From assembly GCA_014802625.1 (NCBI GenBank), contig JAAVBX010000005.1:4238-68134 (forward strand): 63,897 nt of DNA. The letters run 5' to 3'. This stretch comes from a bacterium. GTDB taxonomy: Bacteria > Bacteroidota > Bacteroidia > Bacteroidales > Muribaculaceae. Of this stretch, positions 28,921 through 36,507 are shown piece after piece. The notes below the pieces were generated by a model. The model did not search any database and was not told where the DNA came from. It saw nothing but the letters and a program-made list of their open reading frames with translations. A program made the translations under genes and the position numbers. Numbering within the stretch: position 1 is the first letter of the stretch; each line of letters opens with the position of its first letter.

Positions 28921-29012
28921 AAGAGATATTTTTTTAGATGTTCTGCGAAGTTTAACTTCCATTTATAAAACATCGGCTGCGTCATAATAGTTGCGGCTGC
29001 CACTCTCTTTGT

Positions 29013-29774
29013 TCAGAATATGGAGGGTAATTTCACCGTGCGGTCAAGAGCACAGCTGACGACCGTCACGTAGCCCTCGGCCAGAAGAGCGTCATCCGTG
29101 TCGGGGTTGTCAGGCTCCTCATTTATAAAGCGGCCTGTCAGCCAGTAATAGGGATGACCGTGCGGATCCGTATATTCGGCATATTCATCGCTCCAATGTC
29201 CGCGGCAGGCCACAGTCTCCCTTAGCCCCTTGAGGACTTCTCCCTTGGGAGCGTTAACGTTCAGGCATACCCCTTCAGGAAGTCCTTTGGCCAATACTGC
29301 CTCCACCACTTGGCGCACATACGGCAGCATCGGAGCGAAATCAGCAGAAGGCGAATGATCGCATAGCGAGAAACCGACTGAAGGTATCCCGGCTGCGCAT
29401 CCCTCCATTGCTGCTCCCATTGTGCCGGAGTAAATCACGTTGATTGAAGCGTTCGAGCCATGGTTGATTCCCGTGCACACCATATCCGGACGTCGGTCAT
29501 CACTGAATAGGGTATGCATGGCGAGCTTCACGCAGTCGGTGGGAGTGCCGTTTACATGATACCACTTGACGGTCGGCTCCGTAGCGGCATAATCGTTGAT
29601 CTCTGTCAGACGCAATGGTTCGTTGACTGTTATCGCCATTGATTTGCCCGATTGGGGTCCTTCCGGACATACTGCGATCACATCGCCGATTTGAGCCAGA
29701 AGGCGTGTCAGTTCATGCACACCGCGTGCGCGGTATCCATCATCGTTACTCACAAGAAAAAGAGGTCTGCTCAT
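29013..29774 (-). CDS. surE: 5'/3'-nucleotidase SurE
   Basis: A 253-residue metal-dependent survival phosphatase that dephosphorylates nucleoside monophosphates. Motifs are FLVSNDDGYRARGVHEL at the N-terminus (metal Asp-Asp), VCPEGPQSGKSMAIT near residue 37, and CTGINHGSNASINVIYSGTMGAAMEG near 105-128 containing the conserved Asn metal ligand. It lies at the edge of the AT-rich island. Confidence 0.95.
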   Translation of the reverse strand: MSRPLFLVSNDDGYRARGVHELTRLLAQIGDVIAVCPEGPQSGKSMAITVNEPLRLTEINDYAATEPTVKWYHVNGTPTDCVKLAMHTLFSDDRRPDMVCTGINHGSNASINVIYSGTMGAAMEGCAAGIPSVGFSLCDHSPSADFAPMLPYVRQVVEAVLAKGLPEGVCLNVNAPKGEVLKGLRETVACRGHWSDEYAEYTDPHGHPYYWLTGRFINEEPDNPDTDDALLAEGYVTVVSCALDRTVKLPSIF

Positions 29775-30013
29775 ATGATGTAAATATTCCGTTTTATTAT
29801 TCTCTATATTATATTAATAACGTCCCGTCGGCTGTCAAAGTTACTATGTGATTTCCTGTCATTTCCCTTGGCCGTGGAGTCTTCATCGACTACCGGTATG
29901 TAGGTGGAGCCATACGGTAAGATTAAATTGGTCAGATACACCGGTCTACCTCTCCATTGAGCACTGTAAAAATTATTATCCTTTTGGCTAATTCATATAT
30001 GAAACTAAAATGC

Positions 30014-30021
30014 TAATTTTG
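30014..30021 (+). promoter_or_regulatory. -7 element of the LuxR-type regulator
   Basis: TAATTTTG fits the Bacteroidota -7 box. Because transcription should start a few bases after it, the in-frame ATG at 30010 would lie upstream of the transcript, which supports the ATG at 30052 as the real start. No clear -33 box at the usual spacing. In the rest of 29775-30051 I recognise nothing. Confidence 0.6.
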
Positions 30022-30051
30022 CGGCAACGATATTTATGTGAAAAAGATAAA

Positions 30052-30747
30052 ATGAATCTCAGCTCATCATCAGCGGAAATGCTTACCAACGGCGAATGGG
30101 TCGAACTCCTCCGTTCGGTAATCGGCCCCTCTTATAGCGTATCATTCATAATTCATATTCCCACACGAAAAGTGAGAAATATGGATGGACGTCGACTGTA
30201 CCTGCATAATCAAACTGTTGAGTTGATAGATGATTTAAGACCATATGTCGGGGATCGTCAATTTAAACGTCTGATCAAACTGATATATTCCTCTGCTGAT
30301 AAATGGTGCGCCTCATCTTCTTCAAGCCTGCTGACAGCTGTCAGGATTCCGAGGGAAGGGTCTACTGTCACTTATACAGCCAGATTTATTCCAATCCGAT
30401 ATGATGAATTAAGGAAGCCGATTATGATAGCTGTATCGCTTTCTGAAACCAATATATGGGATGAATTGGCTCAGATTAATGTGGCAATTGGTACCCAAGA
30501 TAACACCATTCAACGTTGGTCATTTGACGGCAACGCATGGAGAATATCTGATTGCTTCGGTATTAACGCCCGTGAATTAGAGGGTTTTAGATGTGCTGCA
30601 ACCGGTTTCAATATAAGTGATATAGCGGATAGGCTTTCTATAGGTGAGTCTGCCGTTAAAAAGTCCCGAAGACGAGTTCTGGATAAATTATCAGTGGGAA
30701 GTCTAAGTGCCGGGATTCAATTTCTTCAATTGCTCGGAATGATTTGA
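30052..30747 (+). CDS. LuxR-type HTH transcriptional regulator, RiPP island
   Basis: A 231-residue protein. The C-terminal 60 residues form a LuxR/GerE-type helix-turn-helix: INARELEGFRCAATGFNISDIADRLSIGESAVKKSRRRVLDKL, where the second helix pair (SDIADRLSIGESAVKKSRRRV) is the recognition unit. The N-terminal about 165 residues are a globular domain I do not recognise; similar placements exist for PAS-like sensor domains in Bacteroidales regulators. It lies 347 nt upstream of the peptide precursor, on the same strand, in the same AT-rich stretch, and is the best candidate for controlling it. No receiver domain or signal peptide is visible, so the signal it senses is unknown. Confidence 0.75.
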   Translation: MNLSSSSAEMLTNGEWVELLRSVIGPSYSVSFIIHIPTRKVRNMDGRRLYLHNQTVELIDDLRPYVGDRQFKRLIKLIYSSADKWCASSSSSLLTAVRIPREGSTVTYTARFIPIRYDELRKPIMIAVSLSETNIWDELAQINVAIGTQDNTIQRWSFDGNAWRISDCFGINARELEGFRCAATGFNISDIADRLSIGESAVKKSRRRVLDKLSVGSLSAGIQFLQLLGMI

Positions 30748-30845
30748 TTATTGCTGAAAATTAGATAAATTTTCTACTATAGTGGAATGATAGGTATACT
30801 AAAGTGGATTTTTTTTGCGACATAGCGAAAATTATTTATACTTTC

Positions 30846-30877
30846 TTTGGAAAATTACAAAAATATATCTAAATTTG
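30846..30877 (+). promoter_or_regulatory. Promoter of the RiPP precursor
   Basis: TTTG at 30846-30849 and TAAATTTG at 30870-30877 are 20 nt apart, an ideal Bacteroidota promoter. The transcript would begin near 30884, leaving a 5' leader of about 210 nt before the precursor start. Confidence 0.75.
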
Positions 30878-31032
30878 TGTCAAAGTTAGTTATGTCATAG
30901 ATTGATTATATCATTGATCACAGGTATGACAGCAAGATCGCCGGAGACTCCACGTGGGATAATATTCGCGTTTCTTGACTAATGGGAATTAACAGTATTC
31001 GTACCCTATCAACAAGGTATGAATTAATGAAA

Positions 31033-31050
31033 TATCTGATTAAGCAGATA
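31033..31050 (+). repeat. Inverted repeat in the precursor leader
   Basis: TATCTG (31033-31038) and CAGATA (31045-31050) are perfect complements around a 6-nt spacer, 45 nt ahead of the precursor ATG. It may be an operator half-site pair or a small mRNA hairpin. Confidence 0.4.
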
Positions 31051-31094
31051 ATGAGAGAATTAACATTTTACTAACCTTAACGTCTTTTTTCAAA

Positions 31095-31376
31095 ATGAAG
31101 AAGATAATGAATTTTACTCCTGATGAACTAAACGAGATGGAGAGCCTACAGATTTTAGGAGGACACAATAGTGTTATGGGAACGCAGAATGGATGTAGTC
31201 ACAATGGATGTAAACATCCGGGATGTACTGTGGATTCTGGCTGTCCTGGGGGATGTAGCGACAATGGGTGTACTGATGATGGATGTGTCATCAATATCTA
31301 TAAACCTCATAATGGATGTCATGCAGACGCCAACCTGGGGTGTGGTGTTTCGTACGCTACTGTTGGATGCCAATAA
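31095..31376 (+). CDS. RiPP precursor peptide, GG leader with ten Gly-Cys units
   Basis: A 93-residue small peptide. The leader (1-23) ends in a double-glycine site (G22 G23) and shows the conserved positions of bacteriocin-type leaders: L at -12, E at -8, I at -4, GG at -2/-1. The core (24-93) has ten cysteines (34, 39, 44, 50, 54, 59, 64, 75, 83, 92) and every one is preceded by glycine. Between 34 and 64 the spacing is nearly regular (5, 5, 6, 4, 5, 5), with N/D/H/P around. Histidines (24, 36, 41, 72, 76) and Asp/Asn are frequent. A radical SAM/SPASM maturase follows 311 nt downstream. It resembles the GG-Bacteroidales natural product precursors, but I do not recognise the Gly-Cys pattern. 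Export and modification are inferred; the core function could be antimicrobial, signalling or metal binding. Confidence 0.82.
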   Translation: MKKIMNFTPDELNEMESLQILGGHNSVMGTQNGCSHNGCKHPGCTVDSGCPGGCSDNGCTDDGCVINIYKPHNGCHADANLGCGVSYATVGCQ

Positions 31377-31384
31377 AACGAGCG

Positions 31385-31440
31385 GGAGTCACAAAGTCTC
31401 CGGTGATTTAGAGTCATTGTGACTCCTCTTGTATTTTTTT
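31385..31440 (+). terminator. Terminator/attenuator after the RiPP precursor
   Basis: GGAGTCACAA at 31385-31394 pairs perfectly with TTGTGACTCC at 31417-31426 across a 22-nt loop, followed by a T-rich tract ending in TTTTTTT. This would let the precursor be made in excess of the maturase. Confidence 0.75.
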
Positions 31441-31457
31441 ACACAATTATAAGATAT

Positions 31458-31470
31458 AAGTTTTAAACTT
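31458..31470 (+). repeat. Palindrome AAGTTTTAAACTT
   Basis: A perfect 13-nt palindrome (one central base). Its half AAGTTT recurs in the larger palindrome at 31624-31644 in the same gap. Possible operator. Confidence 0.5.
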
Positions 31471-31623
31471 CTTACTTTATGGTATTTTATCAGATTTGTA
31501 GCTGACTTTGCAATTCGAAAAGGGAATTTGGCGGACGACCGATGTGAGAGCAAATGCAGTCCAAAAGATGATGAAAGATCTTGAAAAAGTCCCGAAATAC
31601 CATAGAAATCGATATTGACGTAA

Positions 31624-31644
31624 AAGTTTAAACGACTTAAACTT
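31624..31644 (+). repeat. Inverted repeat AAGTTTAA-5 nt-TTAAACTT
   Basis: AAGTTTAA at 31624-31631 and TTAAACTT at 31637-31644 are perfect complements with a 5-nt spacer, 44 nt before the maturase ATG. It shares AAGTTT/AAACTT with 31458-31470. A dimeric regulator such as the upstream LuxR-type protein could bind here (inference). Confidence 0.5.
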
Positions 31645-31687
31645 ACCCGTTATTCCGAAAATAAAGTTCCTTCAATACCTACACATT

Positions 31688-32992
31688 ATGAAGAGTAGCA
31701 ATTACAACTATATTTTTTATAAGGATGAATATGTATACTTTTATAATGGGCTTACTCATGCTTATTTTAGATGTTCAAGCTCATTAGGGAAGAAACTGGA
31801 AGATTTTATCTTAAAGCCAAACATTTACTCCTTACCCATCGCTGGCTTATCTGACCTTTTGGAATCCCAAGGTTTCATTATCTCGGACAATCTTGAAGAG
31901 CTACAGGAAATAAGAAAGAATTACGCCAAACAAGTCAATCGGCAGGATTATTTTCTCGTAATAAATCCCACTCTTAATTGTAATTTTAAATGTCATTATT
32001 GTGTTCAGGATCATATCTCATCCTGCATGTCCACTAACACAATGGAGGCCGTCAAACGACATGTTGATTATATGCTGGAAGAGAAAAAGATTTCCTCTCT
32101 TACCCTCGAATGGTTTGGTGGTGAACCCTTCCTGTACTACAATGAGATAATACGCCCTATTTCTGAATATGCTAAGACGCAATGTGAGAAATTTGGAGTT
32201 GCATTTTTTAATGGTGCCACTACAAATGGCTCACTGATAACCCGTGATGTATGTAAGGAATTTAAGAATCTAAGATTCACAGCATTCCAAATCACACTTG
32301 ATGGTGATCGGCTCTTACATAATTCCATTAAGTTCTCAGATAATATAGAATCTACTTTCGATACCACGCTCGTAAATATTAAAAATATCCTAGAATCCAC
32401 TCCGGATTGTCGAATCAACCTTCGAATCAATTATACGTCAGCGACACTGGAATCGAATATTGTGGAGGAAGTCTGCGGGATCCTTCCCAAGGAAGTGAGA
32501 TCTCGTATAAAGATTCTCCTAAAGAAAGTGTGGCAGGAGGAAACTGATAATTCACGTTTTAAGAACTACCAGCGTCTTCTGAATGATTTTAAGCGGGAGG
32601 GATTCAATGTCGAGAGATTGGATATCATCCGCAATTTCATGCCATGTTATGTCAACAAGAGATACTACTCTTGTATCAACTATGATGGTGGAGTGATTAA
32701 ATGCACTAACTGCGATCTTCTCTATTCAAAGAATCCTCCAGGGCGCCTCGCTAAATCCGGCGAAGTGATATGGAGGGATAGGTACGATGAGCGTAGCAGC
32801 GAGCCGGCTTTTGAGAATAATCGGTGTCTTGCGTGTAATTTGTTACCAATATGTATGTCTCATTGTCCGAAGAACTATCTTGAGGGCAGTGTTGAAATGT
32901 GTAAGTTAAAATATGTGGATTTTGACCTAAAGTCTGCTGTTATAGCCTACATAGATGATATGTATGAAGTAGCTGAACGCAATACTAAATAA
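31688..32992 (+). CDS. Radical SAM/SPASM peptide maturase
   Basis: A 434-residue enzyme. The radical SAM cluster motif is C98-x3-C102-x2-C105 (CNFKCHYC), followed by WFGGEP at 142-147, TTNG at 178-181 and QITLDG at 201-206 (SAM-binding and beta-strand motifs). The C-terminal SPASM region has C320, C329, C339, C342 and the classic CLACNLLPICMSHC (C380-x2-C383-x5-C389-x3-C393) plus C405, enough for two auxiliary 4Fe-4S clusters. The N-terminal about 80 residues are typical of Bacteroidales peptide maturases. It most likely modifies the Gly-Cys peptide encoded upstream, perhaps forming thioether or C-C crosslinks. The gene is strikingly AT-rich compared with flanking core genes, suggesting transfer. 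Confidence 0.92.
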   Translation: MKSSNYNYIFYKDEYVYFYNGLTHAYFRCSSSLGKKLEDFILKPNIYSLPIAGLSDLLESQGFIISDNLEELQEIRKNYAKQVNRQDYFLVINPTLNCNFKCHYCVQDHISSCMSTNTMEAVKRHVDYMLEEKKISSLTLEWFGGEPFLYYNEIIRPISEYAKTQCEKFGVAFFNGATTNGSLITRDVCKEFKNLRFTAFQITLDGDRLLHNSIKFSDNIESTFDTTLVNIKNILESTPDCRINLRINYTSATLESNIVEEVCGILPKEVRSRIKILLKKVWQEETDNSRFKNYQRLLNDFKREGFNVERLDIIRNFMPCYVNKRYYSCINYDGGVIKCTNCDLLYSKNPPGRLAKSGEVIWRDRYDERSSEPAFENNRCLACNLLPICMSHCPKNYLEGSVEMCKLKYVDFDLKSAVIAYIDDMYEVAERNTK

Positions 32993-33155
32993 TGCTATGA
33001 ATCCGAGATGGTATTAGGAAACGGTTAGTTGTAAGAATTTGCGTATCCAAATTGCAGTATGTGATTGTCATTCCATTATTTTGGTAGTGAATTTGCTATC
33101 GCGTCCGTTTACAGTCTATAAATGAGAATTTGCCAACACCAAACACCTATCTTCT

Positions 33156-35483
33156 ATGAACAATGCCTCACATACTATACTCAACCTCATCATTATGATG
33201 ACGACTGTGTTTACACTCTCAGCCGCCAGACTCGCAGGCACAGTGGTCGATCCCTCCGGACAGCCAATCGCAGGAGCTGCGTTCAGTGTGCGCTTCAACA
33301 ATGATATCAATACGGATACTCTCCACTATACCGATTTTGATGGACATTATGACTTCTTCGTAACCGATGGTCCCAATGAATTCAAAATAAGTAAGAATGG
33401 CTACAATTCTCTGGAATTTAATATTGACGTTAACGATGACATCATAGGCAGCACGTTTACATTACAGATCAATGAGGAGGAACAAGCGATGTTGCTTGAG
33501 GAGGTGAAAGTCACGGCCAAGATGCTGGAACAATTCACCAACCGCACAGAGATGTACCTCACAAAGGAGAACCGTGATTTCGGCATCAACGCGCTCGATG
33601 CTGTCAGCTCGCTGCCACTCTTCCAGTCCCGCATTAACGGAACTCAGCTGACTAATCTCACGGGCTCATCCGTCAACATCCTCATTAACGGCCACCGTGC
33701 CTCGCCCGAGGAGCTCCAGAATCTCACAGGCTATAATATCAAGAAAGTCGTCTATTACGAGAATGCTCCCGCGAAGTTCGCTCCATTTTTCTCCGGACCG
33801 GTGATCAACATTATTCTCAACAAAGTCACCCGCATTGAGTTCCGTGGAAATATAGGGGCACAGGCGGCAAACACATGGAGCGGCTCAGGAAATCTCGGGG
33901 CAACACTGCTGATGCCCGAGCATTACCTAAATGGCGCATTCAATATCGGAGGGCAGCATACAGACCGCTCCATAAGTCGCGAGACTTTCAGCTATCCGGG
34001 CCTTACAGACTCATTTATGGCGGATCAGGGGACTATCCGTAACCTCAACACTCGGACATTCCTTTCCTATCAGTGGGATCGCGGGCCTCAGATGCTATCC
34101 GCAAACTTCACCTATGTATCAAATTCCGGCAGGATATTTAACCCCATGGATATCCTCGAATCATCAGATGAAATGGAAGTACGCGGCATCCGCACGTCCG
34201 GCTCTCATCGCATAACGGATATGATGAATCTCGACCTCTATTATACCTATCAGTTTAAGGGTGGTCAGGAGCTGAGCTTCGATCTCGCCAATGCTTATAA
34301 CAAAGCCCGACGTTCCACATATCAGATTCAGACGATGGGGGAGGGATCGGCCTATGGGGATTTCCTCAACGACAACGACACTCACAATACCGTTTATCAG
34401 CTCGACGCATCCGCGATGTTCTCCTCTCCTCTTTGGGGTGGATCCATATCCTGTTCGCTCAATGAGAATTACCGACGGTTGTCACAGTATTATGTCAACA
34501 ATTTCTTCCCTGATCTCCCCTCGAATATACGCAACAATGCCTCCACGATGTTCGCCATTGCCAATTATGAACGGACGTTCGGGCGTTTCGGTATGGATCT
34601 GTCACTGTCATTGTTCTGGTCGGAGATGACCCTCTCGGAAGGTGGGAAGCAACGTCAGACCAATCCCTATCCCCGATTTACATTTAGCTATAACGCCAAT
34701 AACTATATCACATTAAGGCTGATGGGTTGGGTAGAAAGCTCGCAGAATTCAATCGGCCAGATGAATATGAACCGTCAGTTCATCGATACCAGATATTTCG
34801 CCGAGAACTTGCCGTATGAAAAGCAGGTGTTCAAGTATTCCCTCAGTTTCTCCCCCTTCATATCCATCCCCTCCGCCAAACTCTACATCATGCCAGGTGT
34901 GCGTTACCACTACACACGTCATCCATACGTCAGCTACATCTTTGCCGAAGAGGAGAATTTCATCAAGCGGAGTCTCGTAATCCCTTTCACAAACGAACTA
35001 TATTACTCCCTTGGATTGAGCTGGAAACCTCTGGCCGGACTCGACATCAATCCCTATTTCAGTGGGAAGTATCTGGCTTACAGAACCCCCGCCGGGCCTG
35101 TCCGCTTCAATTGGAATGATCTGCGTATCTATGCAAGCTATATGACGGGTCCGTTTCAGTTTGCCGTACAATGCACTACTCCTTCAAAGACAATGGATGG
35201 AGTGCAGACGTTCCATAATGGTTGGAGCGCGGTCTTGAACGCCCTTTGGCGCAAAGGAAGCTGGTATGTCGGAGTTATGTGTTCATTTGATGAAGACGCG
35301 CGATGGAGTCTCACGGAGATTCCCGGATTCAGCTACTATTCCACTTCCCGTACCCCGCGTCAGGGCTGGGGACTCGCAATCTTTGCCGGTTATTCTTTCA
35401 AGGCAGGTAAAGATGTCAGTACGCGTCGTAAGAACAAGCGACTGTCCGGAAACACTTCGGAGACAGGGTTCTCCTCAAACTGA
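33156..35483 (+). CDS. Outer-membrane beta-barrel protein with carboxypeptidase-regulatory-like domain
   Basis: A 775-residue secreted outer-membrane protein. The signal peptide is residues 1-22 (LNLIIMMTTVFTLSAA). A CarboxypepD_reg-like beta-sandwich follows (about 24-100: GTVVDPSGQPIAGAAF, YTDFDGHYDFF). A plug-like segment is at about 110-220 (SSVNILINGHRASPEELQNL and GYNIKKVVYYENAPAKFAP). The rest is an outer-membrane beta-barrel family domain related to TonB-dependent receptors but without an obvious TonB box. It starts 163 nt after the radical SAM gene on the same strand. It may export, import or bind the modified peptide, or may simply be a neighbour. Base composition is nearer the core genome. 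Confidence 0.85.
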   Translation: MNNASHTILNLIIMMTTVFTLSAARLAGTVVDPSGQPIAGAAFSVRFNNDINTDTLHYTDFDGHYDFFVTDGPNEFKISKNGYNSLEFNIDVNDDIIGSTFTLQINEEEQAMLLEEVKVTAKMLEQFTNRTEMYLTKENRDFGINALDAVSSLPLFQSRINGTQLTNLTGSSVNILINGHRASPEELQNLTGYNIKKVVYYENAPAKFAPFFSGPVINIILNKVTRIEFRGNIGAQAANTWSGSGNLGATLLMPEHYLNGAFNIGGQHTDRSISRETFSYPGLTDSFMADQGTIRNLNTRTFLSYQWDRGPQMLSANFTYVSNSGRIFNPMDILESSDEMEVRGIRTSGSHRITDMMNLDLYYTYQFKGGQELSFDLANAYNKARRSTYQIQTMGEGSAYGDFLNDNDTHNTVYQLDASAMFSSPLWGGSISCSLNENYRRLSQYYVNNFFPDLPSNIRNNASTMFAIANYERTFGRFGMDLSLSLFWSEMTLSEGGKQRQTNPYPRFTFSYNANNYITLRLMGWVESSQNSIGQMNMNRQFIDTRYFAENLPYEKQVFKYSLSFSPFISIPSAKLYIMPGVRYHYTRHPYVSYIFAEEENFIKRSLVIPFTNELYYSLGLSWKPLAGLDINPYFSGKYLAYRTPAGPVRFNWNDLRIYASYMTGPFQFAVQCTTPSKTMDGVQTFHNGWSAVLNALWRKGSWYVGVMCSFDEDARWSLTEIPGFSYYSTSRTPRQGWGLAIFAGYSFKAGKDVSTRRKNKRLSGNTSETGFSSN

Positions 35484-35502
35484 TAGAGATTTAAGAATCT
35501 CC

Positions 35503-36492
35503 CTATATGGAGTGGCGGAGATAATGGTCGATGAGGATGCTGCGGTCGGCGCCGGGGAGTGTGCGGAGAATATCGGTGTCGGGATGCCGGGTATAGTTGC
35601 GACGCATCCGGCGGAAGTCATTATGCGCGCGGATCACGGCCTTGGCGTCCCCCCATTGACCCTTGAGCAGAAACATCCCGAAAGCCAATGTGTCGGCGAG
35701 ACGCCTGATAAACAGCACCCTCCTTCCTCTCTTCTTCGGAAGATTCTTATGAAGCAGGAGCAGGTTGTTGCGGAAATTAAGATAAGTCTTCTTGGGATTC
35801 CCTTTGGGCAGGGAGGCTCCCCCCATATGAAACACGTGAGAATCCGAGATGGCGCAGACCCTGTGGCCGGCCGCTATCATGCGGCAACATAAATCGATTT
35901 CCTCCATATGCGCGAAGAAGTCGGCGTCAAGTCCTCCGAGGGCGAGATATACGGAGGTCCTGACCATCAGCGCTGCTCCGGAAGCCCATGCCACATCGAT
36001 AGCCTCTCCATCATATTGCCCCTCATCTTTCTCCACATTGTCAAACACCCTCCCCCGGCAATAGGGATACCCCAGATTGTCGAGATAGCCTCCGGCCGCA
36101 CCCGCATATTCGAAATAATCCCGCCTGAAATACGACCGAATCTTCGGTTGCAATGCCGCTACCTCGGGATGAGACTTCATGAACGACAACATAGGCTGCC
36201 ACCATCCCGGCGTCACCTCCACATCGGAATTCAACAGGATGGTATATTCATATCCCGTCTCCTCGATCGCACGATTATAGCCTGCGGCGAATCCGAGATT
36301 CTCGGCAAACCTGAGAATCTTCACCTCCGGACAATTGGCCTCGATCCATTCGCATGAGCCGTCGGTCGAGCCGTTGTCGGCCACTATGAGGTCAGAGTCT
36401 TCGCTGACGGAATATTCCACGGCCGTAGGAAGCAGCTTCTTCAGCAACTCCAATCCGTTCCAATTGAGAATTATGATTGCCAGAGATTTCAT
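35503..36492 (-). CDS. Glycosyltransferase family 2
   Basis: A 329-residue GT-A fold transferase. The N-terminal nucleotide-binding part has ILNWNGLELLKKLLP, VADNGSTDGSCEWIE and LLNSDVEVTPGWW, which contain the metal-binding DxD-like Asp residues. LYPYCRG and an ASGAALMVRTSVY motif follow in the acceptor region. It resembles rhamnosyltransferase-type GT2 proteins. The C-terminal about 60 residues have hydrophobic, positively charged character. The target glycan is unknown. It shares a strand with mtaB (15-nt gap) and converges on the outer-membrane protein gene with a 19-nt gap. Confidence 0.85.
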   Translation of the reverse strand: MKSLAIIILNWNGLELLKKLLPTAVEYSVSEDSDLIVADNGSTDGSCEWIEANCPEVKILRFAENLGFAAGYNRAIEETGYEYTILLNSDVEVTPGWWQPMLSFMKSHPEVAALQPKIRSYFRRDYFEYAGAAGGYLDNLGYPYCRGRVFDNVEKDEGQYDGEAIDVAWASGAALMVRTSVYLALGGLDADFFAHMEEIDLCCRMIAAGHRVCAISDSHVFHMGGASLPKGNPKKTYLNFRNNLLLLHKNLPKKRGRRVLFIRRLADTLAFGMFLLKGQWGDAKAVIRAHNDFRRMRRNYTRHPDTDILRTLPGADRSILIDHYLRHSI

Positions 36493-36507
36493 ATGGGGGT
36501 ATAAGGT

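Larger units (their letters stand above)
30748..31094 (+). other. Regulatory gap upstream of the peptide precursor
   Basis: This 347-nt non-coding, very AT-rich stretch carries the precursor promoter (30846-30877) and, after it, a leader of about 210 nt. An inverted repeat TATCTG at 31033-31038 and CAGATA at 31045-31050 sits about 45 nt before the start codon. No ORF of protein character is seen. Confidence 0.55.
31377..31687 (+). other. Gap between precursor and maturase
   Basis: This 311-nt stretch holds a terminator hairpin just after the precursor (31385-31440), a palindrome at 31458-31470 and a related one at 31624-31644. A weak -7-like TGACTTTG lies near 31504. A 16-codon ORF (31568-31618) has no support. 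The maturase start is 44 nt after the second palindrome. Confidence 0.6.

Noticed and set aside
31168..31376. Repeated GGATGT units resembling a short tandem repeat or CRISPR-like array
   Set aside because: The repeats encode Gly-Cys pairs in an ORF with a leader peptide; no equal-length spacers are present.
31568..31618. 16-codon ORF in the precursor-maturase gap
   Set aside because: Too short, with no leader motif and no repeat of the precursor pattern; likely chance.
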